A stretch of 64,000 nt of DNA. It comes from Nymphaea colorata. Taxonomy: Eukaryota; Streptophyta; Magnoliopsida; Nymphaeales; Nymphaeaceae. Within the stretch, counting starts at the first letter, position 1, and each line of letters begins with the position of its first letter. The stretch lies in assembly GCF_008831285.2 (NCBI RefSeq), contig NC_045139.1, positions 26,268,412 through 26,332,411 of the forward strand, written 5' to 3'. Shown here piece after piece: positions 20,940 to 32,963 of this stretch. The translations under genes and the position numbers were made by a program. Below the pieces are notes generated by a model that was not told the DNA's origin, did no database searches, and saw only the letters and a program-made list of their open reading frames with translations.

Positions 20940-23900
20940 CATGGCAAATCAAGTTCTTTTCTGGTGGGATATGCCCAGGTTTCGTCCACCATCTAGACTA
21001 ACTTTATCAGGATACAGATTTATTGAATCCCAAAAAACATACTTGAAGTTTGGTGATTAGCCGGTTACTACCTCTATATGTACTTTTTCTCCTCTACTAT
21101 TGAACTCAAAAATAAATTAGTTTACTAGTTTTGTGCTTTATTTTGTCCATGTAATACGGAAGGATAATTGACTAATGTCCCCAATATCTGGTTTGATATT
21201 TCATCATGGTCTAAACGTCTTTTATGCAATGTCGAGGATATAGTATGACTGCTGGTTGCGTGTAAATTTTGGTGAGGCATAGTGGTTTCCAATTTCCTAT
21301 TTTTATGTAAATAGTATGTCATGGTATAATCTGTTTTTTGCACAGGGTTAATAGGGCTTGATGCCAATTACCTGTAAAGTTATCGTTCAGGTAACTATTT
21401 AGTGGGCTAGAGTGTCTTGTTCTTGTGAGCGTTCTCTAAGAAAAGATTGCTGCTGATGTACGTTATCTTTATAGTGTTGTTCGGTAGATTTGGTGCCAAA
21501 ATGACTCCTTGTTGTAGTCGCAATTCACACTCTTTTACCAATTTTTGATGAAGTAAATTTATGGATTCTGAATCATTAAAATGAGAATTTTTTTATTCAT
21601 TACAGAAGACTTTAGGATCTAGTCCAGAATGAGGATTACAACCATTTAAAGCTCCTGAGAAATTGACGACCTTCTAGAGCTCCTGAGAAGTTGAGAGAAA
21701 GACTGATATTAAATAGCAGTAAAAGGCATTTCTTGGCCGCAACATTCTCTCACTAATCTCATGTTCCAAAAGTACTAATGCCTTGACATCAATGAAGCTC
21801 GGTCTGTCTTTGACTAGGAATACGTGGAGATAAAAATGGAAGTGCAGCATCCAGATAGTGATGAGGTAAGGTCGGAGAGCACTGGAGACCTTCTCCAATA
21901 TGCCATGGGCAGGGAGCCAGGTCTTGTTCTCTCCTTCTTGAGATATTCTCTTATTCGGCACCTTTTGTACTTTGGTTTTTAGGAAGCGTCGGTTCGTTGC
22001 TTTTCCTGTTTTTGCTCTCCTTTTGTTCAACTGAAAATTATTTGCAAATTGACTATTTTTTATTGATTTTTTTTGAGAAAAATTTTCAAACTTTGGTCTC
22101 CCTTCTGCCCATAATCGAGAAAGAACTGATTTTTGTCATTGATAAGGGCGGTCACCTTTCTCGAACTTTGAAACAAGGGCCTGTGTTGCACATTTTGAAA
22201 TGCCAGTATTACCTTTTGCTTGATTAGGCTCTGAATCCCTGAAATTTTTTCTGACATTTTCTTTTCCCACCTCTCTCCCGGTGTTACTTTCCCTGCTAAT
22301 TCTTCCTTTCTCCTTTGTGTTTTAATGTTTTGATTGCGTTCCCTGTTCATACTTCCTCCCTTAAGTTTTCTCCCTCTTCTCAGCAGTCCCCACCTCGTCC
22401 CCTTTCTGACGGTAGTAGAAATTAGAAATTATGAGACAGGCTGCGCTTTATGGCTAGTTCTTTAAATTCTCTAATATATGTTTACAATTGATGTTCACGC
22501 ATATTCTGCTTGATTCACGGCTGCTTGTATCTTGAAGCTGTTGCATTGGAAAAAACATCACCTATAATTTTCTGAAAACACATACTAAATCTCATCATAT
22601 AAGTCAACACGAGAAAAGAAAATAATGATTATCAACTGCTATCAATAGGTTCTTTCTGTTCTCTTTTCAGGCATTTCTTGGATTTTAATAGTCTTATCTC
22701 TACATCTCACTTCTTTCATCGGTATTTATTCCTATTCATGTTGAGAACACTAGATTCCTCCTGGGCAAGTCCTTTCCTTTCTTGCTTACAAATGCCTTTT
22801 GTTTAAGCACCATTCTATGCACTCACTGGCACACCGCACACTCATGTTGCATATACATACAAGATATCATTGAACTTTGCAGAACAAAACTTTTAAGTGG
22901 GGGCGTTGATATCCTCGGATTTGAGATCGTCGGGATTTGAGAACTGTGGATTTTAAGATCGGATGCTCCCTCTTTTGATTTGAAATCCTACTTTTTCTCA
23001 ATGCAAAGAAGTAAAATAAGCATCCAAGTGTGGATCTTAAGTTTGATGAACCATAAATTTTAGCACAGCTTTTTTGCACATCAGAAAAAGCAAAAGTATG
23101 TAATGTCAGATCTACTTCAGGTTCATGAATTTCATGATTGAGAGTAATCGAACGTCACTTAGAACTATTGGGAGAAAAAGTCATCAGGTTCATGGATTTC
23201 AGATTGAGAGTTATCAAACGTCACTTAAAACAAACTGTTGGCAGAAAACGGTCATGGGCAACTTGGTGGCTTGCTATGATTGAGAATGAGGATATGTTGA
23301 GGAAGGAAAGCCGCTCCACTTCTCATGTCAACATGAATACTTGTATTACAAAAAGAATCCTTGTATTTTTTAATGCTTGTATTACAATTGAAAGAGCTTT
23401 CGGACATCAACCTGAAAAATGGATAGCAAGAGAGGGAGAGAGATTGTAGCCATGGTTCCAGTGTGCTCTTGTCATGAAGGATTAACAGGTGAACTGCTGC
23501 TAGTTGTCATCACAAGAGGAGGTGGCAAGCAGAAAAGGAGAGAAAACATCTTGCCATGGCTGAGGATGGCAGGCGGGAAGGAAAATTTGATCCTTGTGGT
23601 GTTTTAGAAATGGTGTAAGAGGTTGATGTGCATTTGCAGATCTGATGTACAAGAAATTGTTTCATGAAACTCAATTTTGCAGATCTTATGTCCGAGAAAT
23701 TGTTTCATGAAACTCCTGGTTCCATCATGAGGTTCATTTGGGCCATGGTTCTCTTGTAGAATTTATTTTTGGACCTTGAGGAAATTTCTTTTGTTTCCTG
23801 GATTGACATTTTCTTTTGTTAGAGCAAATCAAAATTTATTAAATTTTTGTTGCATACAAAAATTTTGAAAGTTCGATACCATTTAGTTGTGCATGAACAG

Positions 23901-24470
23901 TTTCATTGGAGAACAGTCTTTAGATTTCAGTCCTACTACTACATCCGTATGTTTAGATTTAGTTATTGAGTTTTGAGAGTGTTGTGCCACTTATGTGCCT
24001 TCTCCGCGTCGTGGTGCATGTGGAGTGGAGCTCCCCACCGTGTCTTGGCATTCATCAGAATTTTGGTGTCTTTGCTATAGTAATAAATAAAATATTCTTA
24101 CTCCTGCAGAGGTGGTTGATGTTTCTTTTTTTTTTTTTTTAATCATGCGTGTTTGAATAAGTACAGGCCCAGGTTTATCATAGCTGGTCAGGCAGTCAAT
24201 GCAGCATTTTAGTTGATAGGTATATCATGATATCCATCCAGGTCTTGAAGTAGCTTTAGACCCCCGAGGTGGGGGGAAGGAGAGGTGAATTGACAAGAAC
24301 AGGTTGGAGCCAAATCTTCAAATCATTAGCTAAAGTTAAAAAAAAAAAAGAAAAATAATTGAGCATTAAGGATGTTGATGCCGCTCCTTGGCGCTTATGC
24401 ATGAGTGAGTGAAAGAACGAAAGTGAATTTTTAATTAATTACAGGTTTTTTGTCCGTGTGTTATCAAAGA
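20940..24470. other. Gene-free interval
   Basis: No gene is recognised. The frames at 21674-22030 (-) and 23138-23449 (+) match nothing known to me. Two short direct duplications are visible. One unit of about 68 bp occurs at about 23120-23250 (GGTTCATG(A/G)ATTTCA...CGTCACTTA). One of about 45 bp occurs at about 23634-23722 (TTTGCAGATCT...TTGTTTCATGAAACTC). Confidence 0.45.
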
Positions 24471-24775
24471 GAGAAAAATGAATGGATGGAAGGGAAAAGA
24501 AAGGAAGGGAAAAGAAAAGAATGGAAAGGGAAATGAGAAGAAAGGAAAGGAATGGACCCCTCCCAATTTCTTCATTTTCAGAGTGATTGGAATTATATTA
24601 AAAAATTATTTCATTCTCTTTCTTTTCCTTTTCTTTGCATCCAAACACAGTTCTCATTTTCTTTCCCTCATTATTAATTAGTCATCCAAAACAGGAAAAG
24701 AACTTTTTTTCCATTCATTTCTCTCTTTCTCCCTCTATCCAAACAGACTGTAAATCTCAGGCAAGTTTCCATGGA
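24470..24775. repeat. MITE-like repeat, copy 1 (copy 2 at 37464-37792)
   Basis: This block shares a long co-linear stretch with 37490-37790. It has a purine-rich left half (GGAAAGGAATGGA...), then ATTGGAATTA(T/C)ATTAAAAAA, CATTTC, GCA(T/C)CCAAACACAGTTCT and ATTAATTAGTCAT, and a right end CCAAACAG(A/G). The left terminal repeat is unclear in this copy. There is no coding capacity. Confidence 0.65.
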
Positions 24776-26109
24776 CGGACAATATTATTTGTATTTTTAT
24801 CATTTCTAAGAATTCAAATTTCTATTTTTAGAATCCAGCCTGTCATGCCAATGGGTGCAAAGCCTCTCGTGCTTCCTATGACTTTGAATTTTATGGTTGC
24901 GATAGGATTGTTTAAGACTTAGTTTTTTTTTTTTTTCTTTTTTTTTTCTTTTTGTCATAATGGAATTTTTCCATTTCGAGTATTGCCTTTAATACAGGTT
25001 CCCCTTTTGCTCAGAACTACCAAACAAAGGCCTTGAATTAAAAATGGGAGAGTTGCCATTCTGTTCACGGAGATTTTCATAGTGAGCCTGAGGGTTCCGC
25101 AATAACTTACATAGCTTTTTAGAATTATTAAAATCTTCATTGCCTAATTAAACAGAACCACAATTTCTGTCAGGTCCACTGTTAGATGAGTGGAAGTTAC
25201 CATCTTGTCTTCCAAAAAAAATAACAAGAAAGATACACTTGACTTTGTTAGTGCACTTTAAATCTCTTGGGTAACTTTTTTCTATCACTAATGAAAAATG
25301 TCCACTCATCTGATGTAGAAATTAACAAAAAAAAAAAAAAAACGGACGAACCGATTTGGCTGCCATAAAAATATTAATATTAATAGCCAAAATTACAAGG
25401 TCAAAATTGACTACTGAACATGAAAATTTAATTGTGTTGAAGGTATTTTAGTCATTTTACCGGGTTAACCCAACTTAGGTCAGTGATAACTAGTTGTTTC
25501 ATTTACATCAGGTTATTTTTATTAACAGTCGAGTGTATCTGTTGCTTATTGTCAAATCTTTGAATGTAATTTCCAGTCTATTGTTATTCGAAATTGGATG
25601 GTAGTGCGCTGGTGCTATCACCGATTTCGATGTAGCTCAAAACCTCATAGGCAGGGAATGAGGGGGTTTTCGGGTCTCTTTTTTCAAGTGAGGTTGTTAA
25701 ACTGTCAGTCATCCTATAAAATAAACAAGTTAGCTATTACTGTCCACCTCATTCAAACTAAAAGACCGCCAAAGAGCTGTAGATCATTGATGTCGCAATC
25801 TATATGTACATTGAGAAACAAAATCCGCCAATTCATGAGAACTTGATTTGCATTTTCCGGTCTATTAAAGGATGAATGAAGATATGTGCCAAAGGATGAA
25901 TGGAGATAACCACTAAAATCAATAAATGATACTAGTTAGACTTGATTGACTTCTAACTGGTCCTGCCGTCCGATAGGGTTTAGATCCTGGCCAGACTTGA
26001 CCTGCTGCTTCTTTTCTAACATCATTCCCCACACGGATTTGAGCTGGTTTGTGCCATTACATCGAGGTTCATAAACAAACGGTCCGTGCCTGTTTTAGGT
26101 TTGTTCATT

Positions 26110-26430
26110 CTCTAGTCCCACTTTTAGATTGTGTTTGATAGTCTTGGATCTCAGATCTTCATGCTGTGTGGGACCCATTTTTGAAAACTCCAAACCAATA
26201 TATGGTTGACCTCAGCATCAATGAGATCTGTAGTTAGCAAACACACCACTGCTTGATCTTTAATGCATTTATTTAGCTGTCTGGAATCTCAACTGCCTCT
26301 CTGATTGTTGATCGACGATCGAAGAAAAGACATACCAAAAATCAGATCTAGAGCATCTTCCTCATTAAAAGTGTATAGGTTTCTTACTTTTTAAATAAGC
26401 TATGACATTGCACCTTTGTAGCCAGAATGT
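26110..26430 (+). repeat. Dispersed repeat, copy 2 (copy 1 at about 4850-5130)
   Basis: Co-linear similarity to 4850-5130: GATCTGTAGTTAGCA, TGCATTTATTTAGCTGTCTGG, TTGATCGACGATCGAAGAAAAG. The class is not assigned. Confidence 0.5.
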
Positions 26431-27235
26431 GGACAAGGAACATAGCGGTGCAGCAAATGCAATTGCACCAAGAATAAAGAGGCTTAATCCTTTAATCTTA
26501 CTTAGTTCTTGCATTGTTTCTATGCTAGTTGAATGACTCAACTAAAATGCTAACCTCAAAGCTTATGTTGGTAAGAATTGGATCTCGGAAGCGCAGCTTA
26601 ATATTATCTGATAAAAGGAAGAGTCTGCCTAGCATTTCCCTACCAATCCACACTCCATGTCCGGAAATCTGGTAAACCCAAGTGAAGAAAGGGATGTTGG
26701 TCTTATATCCCCAATGTTTTGGAAAATTTTAAATTTCACATATGATTGTTTCTCATTCATTCATTTCGGCCTTCTTAAAATTTTGATAAACAGCAGTAGC
26801 TAGTGAGCGTGAGAGGCACACTCCATCCTTAGTTTGATTTTTGTGGGTATTATTCTTTTGGACTGCAAATAGTTGTATGTGCAATACTTGAGTTGAAGGG
26901 TATACCGTAATACCACTCAAGTCTCGAAACAGCTCTGATTGAGACTAGGCTGCTGGTGATTGTTCAGTGAAGAAAACCCGATATACCCGTCATGCATCGG
27001 CACCAAAGGTAGTTTGGGAGGGAGCGATCTCTACTGATAATCAAATATGTTGTAGTGCAACAACGGATGATTTTCTTCTATGTGCTCTTAGGATGGAAAA
27101 TGGAGATACGGACACTTGCTCTTTTGAGTTAGTAAAAAATATAGACTATGTTCACAAGTGCACTCATGAGAGTACAGTTAACATATAGGTAAAAGTTAAC
27201 ACATAGGTAAAAGGTTCTTGCGGCTGTGCAACTCA

Positions 27236-27510
27236 TAGTTGGCTGACTTGTTGGGTTGGCTCAAGAATCGCTTAAGTCAGTTTGGATCACTAGAAAATCT
27301 GGCCAAGAGTCAAGGCTATCCTGTGTCCCCTTTACTTGCCATAGACTCGGCCGGACTCAGCCCAACTCGCCCTTGACTCGGCTGATTCAGCTTAACTCGA
27401 GCTGACTTACGTTATTTTAAAACTTGACCGAATCTATGAGTCAACGAGTCAACTCACTCACTGACCCAGTCATTTGCTGATCCGAGTTAGAGTCATGGAT
27501 TTGCCAACTA
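27236..27510. mobile_element. Possible hAT-type MITE of the TCGAG-rich family
   Basis: The ends TAGTTGGC...GCCAACTA form an 8-bp inverted repeat, and GCAACT occurs outside both ends (27228-27233 and 27515-27520). The interior is dense in GACTCGGC and GAGTCAACGAGTCAACTC words, as in the elements at 1141, 38179 and 38929. The target duplication does not abut the ends cleanly, so the borders are uncertain. Confidence 0.4.
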
Positions 27511-28391
27511 TAGAGCAACTTGGTAGGATTGAAAGCGAGTTACCTAACGAATTCGATGAGCCAGACAGAGCATCACTTTCATGGAGCTCGAACTTCGATC
27601 CGTGTAACATCGAGCAATATGATCTTGCCTTGTGCCTTTCTGTAATATACTAGCACTAGTCGAGGTGGCGTTTGTTAGATAGGAACTTGTCTAGCTGCAT
27701 GGAGAAAAACAGTCCTGAAATTTCACAATTGTTTGAGAACACATGGAAGGGGTGAATTTTTTTCACATAATGCCGCACCGTTCCGAATTTTCACCCGCCC
27801 AATGCACCAATAAAAAGATTTCAAGGTTATCGAACACGACCTAAAGTTAGGAACGATCAAGTGACAAAAAATGTGTTTGAAATAGATAAAACAGCCATTT
27901 TGTTTTGAAATCAGAGCATGTTTTTAAAAGGCCAATTTAATTTAAATATAGTATTTTGCAGGTAAATCACATATTTTAGATCACCTTCCTAAGTATTTCG
28001 TTTTACCATCTAGAAGAGAGTATACGACCTGCTTTTGGTGCTTTGGAGTGCCGCTCCCGCTTCAACTTATGTGTTAGTGACTCCGATTCTATAACACAGA
28101 GACTTGACGTTTCAAGGATGCAAAAGAAAACTAGTCACCTACCAGCTCTTGTTTCGTCCATTGCACCAATCCTTTTGGCGACAATTAAGTTAATTCATTA
28201 AACAAGATTTTTAAAACGTTGAAAATCAGGATTGGATTTTTCATACTAAATAAAAAGATGGTTTCGCGGAGCAGATTTTGTTTTAAAAAAAAATTGAATC
28301 TCAGGCATTGGGTTCAACTTTGAAGGGAACTGACTGATTAAATGGTTTTGGTTAGATGGTTAAATGACTTTGAAATGCTAAAGTTACTATT

Positions 28392-28422
<31 letters not shown>

Positions 28423-29498
28423 ACGAAAAAATCATGGCCAAACATCGATCAGTACCAGTAAGTCCATAGTTTTGCTTAATTGCCAAAGAAAATGAAAAAC
28501 AAAACAATCATGCTGTCATAGATAAAGGAAACAAAGCACTAAAGGTTGGTGATTGTTAGGGGGCAGTGTGAAAGGAGGAGGAAGTTGGCGGTGCTGGTGA
28601 CTGTTGAATACGCGTTTTCCTGATACGCGTTGATGACTGCCTCTTAAAGAGAGAGAGAGAGAGAGGAGGGGCGAAGGGGGAGCGAGTTCATTTAGCATTT
28701 TTAATTTGAAGAAGAACACTGCCCTTTAATACTATCAATATAACACAATACTATCAATATAGCAATCTCTAAAAATCAAACTAAAGACATAGTTATGACA
28801 ATGCACCCAACACAACCAATTGAGTTATCCTGAGAACTTTACTTTAATTCACTGGTTTTTTATGGGACCCACGTATCCGCTTATCACATTGAATCACATT
28901 GAATCTAGAAGACGCCACTCCTGAAGACCAAGACAAGATTGATGGAGACATCATGAAACACGGGTTCTTACCAAATGACTTCATCAATGGAAGATGGGCA
29001 TCTGCCCCGAGTCAATTTGACCTGTTGTAGATCGAAGACCAAGTTCACTAAAATCGAAATATCTTTTTTCTTTCTCAGACTCACCGGCAAGACAATCCTT
29101 TCTCTCATGGTAGCCATTCTTCATAGCTGGCGGCTCAATCAGAGCGTTCTAAAACAGACACAACTCAAAAGAATATGCCCAAAAAAATTAGTTATGATTA
29201 GTCAACTGAACATTACTGTAGCAAAAAGAAAGAGAAAAGGTCAGCAAATGGAATCGCTTAATACTTGAGGCTTTTCCTTCCTTGATCTTTCCACCTTCCT
29301 CCCCTTCAAGCCCTCTCTTCCTTCCTCTTCCTTCATTCCCTCAAACACCCTTCTGAAGAAACCACGATTACAGTCATCAATTGGAACCATCGTCTGATTC
29401 CTGAAGCGGTTATGCTCTTAGTTGGTCTGCACCAACCAAGGCTTTCCGCAGCATGGTACCTCTGAGACTGTAAAACGAGGCACCGACGCAAAGCAGTA

Positions 29499-32400
29499 AT
29501 GAAGAATTCCGTCAAATCATCATATAGACAACTGCCCGGGAGGCCTTCTCTTGTTCAGGAGATGGCAGGTAGGCCTTCTCCATTCGCCAAGGAAGGCGGT
29601 GAACCCAAGAAGAAATTGATAAGACTTCGATCGGTTAAAATCGCGGACAGGGGAGGCATTAGATTACCAACGAAACAAGGAAAAGGAGGAACCAATCAGT
29701 CAGGCGTCCATGTTGGTCCACACAAGAAGAACAGCTCCGCGCGGAAGGTGAAGAGAAGATCACCAAACTACATGAATCCCACAAGCAATTCAGATAGGAG
29801 AAAGGAGGAGAGCTTGCAGGTAAGCACCCATAAGCAAACCAGCGATAAAATTCAGAGTTCTATACACCTGAGTCATGCTCGCAAGAAAAATGATATGAAA
29901 TCCTTGTCGAGGGTCTCTAGTTTGAAACCCAGAAAGCCTTCAATGAAGACATGTGGTGTTCCATCGTATTTGGTACCAGATGTCACCCGTGCAACGTGCT
30001 CCTCCACTCTCAAGGATTCAAAGTTCCCCGACTATGTAGACCTTAATCCTGGAGGCACTGAATCTGAAGGAACTTCAGTCATGAAGGTCTGCCCATATAC
30101 TTATTGCTCACTCAACGGCCATTGCCATAAACCATCACCTCCACTAAAGCGCTTCCTATCAGCTAGAAGGCGCTCGCTCAAGGCCCAAAAGAGCATTAAG
30201 ATGAGGGAAGCCATAGGATGTAAGATTAAAACTGTTATGAAGGGTAGGAACAAAACTGATACAGGTTTGGACTTGATGCCTCAAGATGTCCTCAACTCGC
30301 CAAGATCGCTGGACAGTTGGGATGAGCAATCGTGCGAACTGCTGACAGAAGATTGGGATGATGATTTTTTTATAGAGATATACGCAAATTCAATTCCTGA
30401 TATTACAGACCCTGAGATATTTGAAGAATTTGGAGTAATGGAGCATAGCTCTTTAGATGTTCCTCAAGTTACCAATGAGAAAATGGATACCACGGTTCCC
30501 ATTGATCCATCAGTTGTGGCATACGAAAAAGTACATTCTGCATTTGGAAAGAGGGCAGTGACAGAAGTACAAGAAGATCATTTAGGGGAACCAGAGAGTG
30601 TTGTTGATAGTTCATTCTCTGAGCCAAGTCTTGTTGATGTTGAGGAAGATGGAAACCAACAAGATCAAAGTACTGATTCCTTCTTTGCACATGAAGAAGC
30701 CATAAATGCATCAGGTGGGACTTCTGAACCAATTGATTGCAGCAGGGAGGAAGAGAACCCAGCGTCAGTTGAGAATAGCAGCTCCATTCAAACGGCCGCT
30801 GCCAAAAGCAAATTCCCTGACGATGATTTGGTCTCTAATAATGAGTGCGATCTGACGAGCTCAGCTTCAGAAATAATATTCATGGCTGAAGCAGGTGGGA
30901 CTTCTGAACCAATTAATTGCAGCAGGGAGGAAGAGAACCCAGCGTCAGCTGAGAATAGCAGTTCCATTCAAACGGCCGTGGCTCCTGAAATTTGTGCCAA
31001 AAGCAAATTCCCTGACGATGATTTGGTCTCTAATAATGAGAACGATCTGACGAGCTCAGCTTCAGAAATAAAATTCATGGCTGAAGCAGGTGGAACTTCT
31101 GAACCAATTGATTGCAGCAGGGAGGAAGAGAACCCAGCGTCAGCTGAGAATAGCAGTTCCATTCAAACGGCCGTGGCTTCTGAAATTTGTGCCAAAAGCA
31201 AATTCCCTGACGATGATTTGGTTTCTAATAATGAGTACGATCTGACGAGCTCAGCTTCAGAAATAATATTCATGGCTGAAGCAGGTGCAACTTCTGAACA
31301 AATCGATTTTAGCAGGGAGGAAGAGAACCTAGTTTCAGCTGAGAATAGCAGTTCCATTCAAACGGCCTTGGCTTCTGAAATTTGTGCCAAAAGCAAATTC
31401 CCTGAAGATGATTTAGTCTCTAATAATGAGTGCGATCTGACGAGCTCAGCTTCAGAAATAACATTAATGGCTGAAGCAATCCCTTCTGACGAAGATATCG
31501 TATCTTATGGCCCGGAAGAGCCGGTTGGCTCCTCTGACGAGATCGCTTTTCCTCCAGTAGAGGACAACAACGCTTTCTCTGAAAGCTTAAACATTGGTAC
31601 AGTAGCTGCTCCAAGCGACGGAACATGCATAACCAAGGGAGATGACGGTGTAATCATGGAATTTCTAGATATCAACACCACAGGTGTTGAGTGCATTGAT
31701 AACAATGGTGAAATTCCTAAGTCAGATAATGGCCTACCTGGAGAAGCTACACCAGTTGCAAGTAGTAACAAAATTCATGAATCGGATGAGACTAACGACA
31801 TGGAAGAAAATCTGGGAGAGGTAGATGTGGCTGACGATCAAGCAGGCCTAGATTTGCAAACGTTGGACGAGGAAAACACAGATGGGTCTGGAGATGATCT
31901 TGTAGCGGACCACGGCATGGTTGCATGTGCTTCTAAACCTGACTCAGCATTTCGAGAAGTCACTGAAGAGGACCAGAAAAAAATGAATGAACCAGGTGAT
32001 ACTCCTGAAGACCAAGTTTATGATTCTGTCTTGGTTTTTAAGGCAAAAGAAACAGCAGTCACGGAGGTAGATAATCTGAGCAACGCGGAAAAAGATACTA
32101 ATCTTCACCAATCTGATTCGGCGAAGGGGAAGAATGGATATTGTCAGAATGTCTTGGATGTCGGAACTTTTCCAGTTGAGCAGGAAAGCTCTACAACTGA
32201 TGGAGAAAACTGTAACCAAGAAACAGATGAACTTCAAATTTCTCAGGATGAAAACATGTACAGCCCTCCAGTTAGTTGGAATAGAAGCTACATTTCTTCA
32301 GAAGAACGTGCTGGAGAAAAGGAAAAACAAGCTTGTACTGTCAAAGGTTCGTTTGAAAAAGGTGCCACAAAGCAAATTAAACATGCTCTACATCAAGATG

Positions 32401-32963
32401 CGGAAGAGCTCCTTCTCGGTGCTAAGACGAAACATTATGCCAAAGATGAAAATGAGTTCATCATTGAGAAGATTGGTTGTCCAATTTTGTGCAGAGGGAG
32501 TAGTCTCAAAGAAATAACTAATTTTGAAGGAAAGGAACAAATTGAGGACGTCAGTAAGGGTGGAAAATTCATGATGCCCGAAAGAGTACTACGTCTAACC
32601 AGAAGTTTCAGCGCTCCAAAACAAATAAGGAGAGGCAGAAGCAAATATGTGATTGAAGACAGAAATGAGGGTAGGATGTTCAACCCAAGAAGGCCAATGT
32701 TTCTACCAATTAATCCTGACCCAGAGAGGGAGAAGGTTAATCTTAGACACCAGATGATGGATGAAAGGAAGAAGGCAGAAGAGTGGATGCTGGATTATGC
32801 ACTCAGGAAAGCAGTAAGTAGGTTGGCTCCATCTCAAAGAAAAAAAGTGACGCTGCTTGTTGCAGCCTTTGAAGCAATTATGCCATCATCAAAGTGTGAA
32901 GCCCGCAGGAATCCTGCTGCAGTAAGTTCCACCTACACACGATCACTTCAGGCGTGCCACTGA
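29499..32963 (+). CDS. Plant calmodulin-binding domain protein (PICBP-like)
   Basis: This large, mostly disordered 1154-aa protein probably acts in calcium/calmodulin signalling. The C-terminus (about 1077-1129) is the plant CaM-binding domain (Pfam CaM_binding). It has REKVNLRHQMMDERKKAEEW, then DYALRKAVSRLAPSQRKKV, then LLVAAFEAIMP, a basic amphipathic helix suited to calmodulin. Residues 157-235 form the conserved N-terminal block (SYLVPDVTRATCSSTLKDSK, MKVCPYTYCSLNGHCH, PPLKRFLSARRRSLK). The N-terminal 150 residues are basic and the middle is acidic. Four tandem repeats of 60, 65, 65 and 65 residues occupy 406-660. The CDS is one exon. The first ATG is used, and Met22 (29562) is an alternative. 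The name follows the Arabidopsis PICBP family, but orthology was not tested. Confidence 0.88.
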   Translation: MKNSVKSSYRQLPGRPSLVQEMAGRPSPFAKEGGEPKKKLIRLRSVKIADRGGIRLPTKQGKGGTNQSGVHVGPHKKNSSARKVKRRSPNYMNPTSNSDRRKEESLQVSTHKQTSDKIQSSIHLSHARKKNDMKSLSRVSSLKPRKPSMKTCGVPSYLVPDVTRATCSSTLKDSKFPDYVDLNPGGTESEGTSVMKVCPYTYCSLNGHCHKPSPPLKRFLSARRRSLKAQKSIKMREAIGCKIKTVMKGRNKTDTGLDLMPQDVLNSPRSLDSWDEQSCELLTEDWDDDFFIEIYANSIPDITDPEIFEEFGVMEHSSLDVPQVTNEKMDTTVPIDPSVVAYEKVHSAFGKRAVTEVQEDHLGEPESVVDSSFSEPSLVDVEEDGNQQDQSTDSFFAHEEAINASGGTSEPIDCSREEENPASVENSSSIQTAAAKSKFPDDDLVSNNECDLTSSASEIIFMAEAGGTSEPINCSREEENPASAENSSSIQTAVAPEICAKSKFPDDDLVSNNENDLTSSASEIKFMAEAGGTSEPIDCSREEENPASAENSSSIQTAVASEICAKSKFPDDDLVSNNEYDLTSSASEIIFMAEAGATSEQIDFSREEENLVSAENSSSIQTALASEICAKSKFPEDDLVSNNECDLTSSASEITLMAEAIPSDEDIVSYGPEEPVGSSDEIAFPPVEDNNAFSESLNIGTVAAPSDGTCITKGDDGVIMEFLDINTTGVECIDNNGEIPKSDNGLPGEATPVASSNKIHESDETNDMEENLGEVDVADDQAGLDLQTLDEENTDGSGDDLVADHGMVACASKPDSAFREVTEEDQKKMNEPGDTPEDQVYDSVLVFKAKETAVTEVDNLSNAEKDTNLHQSDSAKGKNGYCQNVLDVGTFPVEQESSTTDGENCNQETDELQISQDENMYSPPVSWNRSYISSEERAGEKEKQACTVKGSFEKGATKQIKHALHQDAEELLLGAKTKHYAKDENEFIIEKIGCPILCRGSSLKEITNFEGKEQIEDVSKGGKFMMPERVLRLTRSFSAPKQIRRGRSKYVIEDRNEGRMFNPRRPMFLPINPDPEREKVNLRHQMMDERKKAEEWMLDYALRKAVSRLAPSQRKKVTLLVAAFEAIMPSSKCEARRNPAAVSSTYTRSLQACH
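30714..31478 (+). repeat. Coding minisatellite: four 180-195-bp tandem repeats
   Basis: The units are 30714-30893 (180 bp), 30894-31088, 31089-31283 and 31284-31478 (195 bp each). All are in frame. Each encodes a GGTSEPIDCSREEENPAS-like start, ENSSSIQTA, KSKFPDDDLVSNNE and LTSSASEI.FMAEA. Units 2 and 3 are the most alike. Unit 1 lacks the five codons for PEICA-like residues, and unit 4 has diverged most. Such arrays arise by unequal exchange and can vary in copy number between individuals. Confidence 0.95.

Larger units (their letters stand above)
24776..28900. other. Gene-free interval with scattered repeats
   Basis: No gene is recognised. It contains homopolymer tracts (T at about 24921-24950, A at 25326-25341), the second copy of a dispersed repeat (about 26110-26430), a TCGAG-type repeat (27236-27510), a (TA)n tract at about 28396-28422 and a (GA)n tract at about 28648-28664. 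Confidence 0.45.

Noticed and set aside
21674..22030. Minus-strand frame of 118 codons
   Set aside because: Composition and content fit no known family. The neighbourhood is gene-free, and no splice partners or paired motifs were found.
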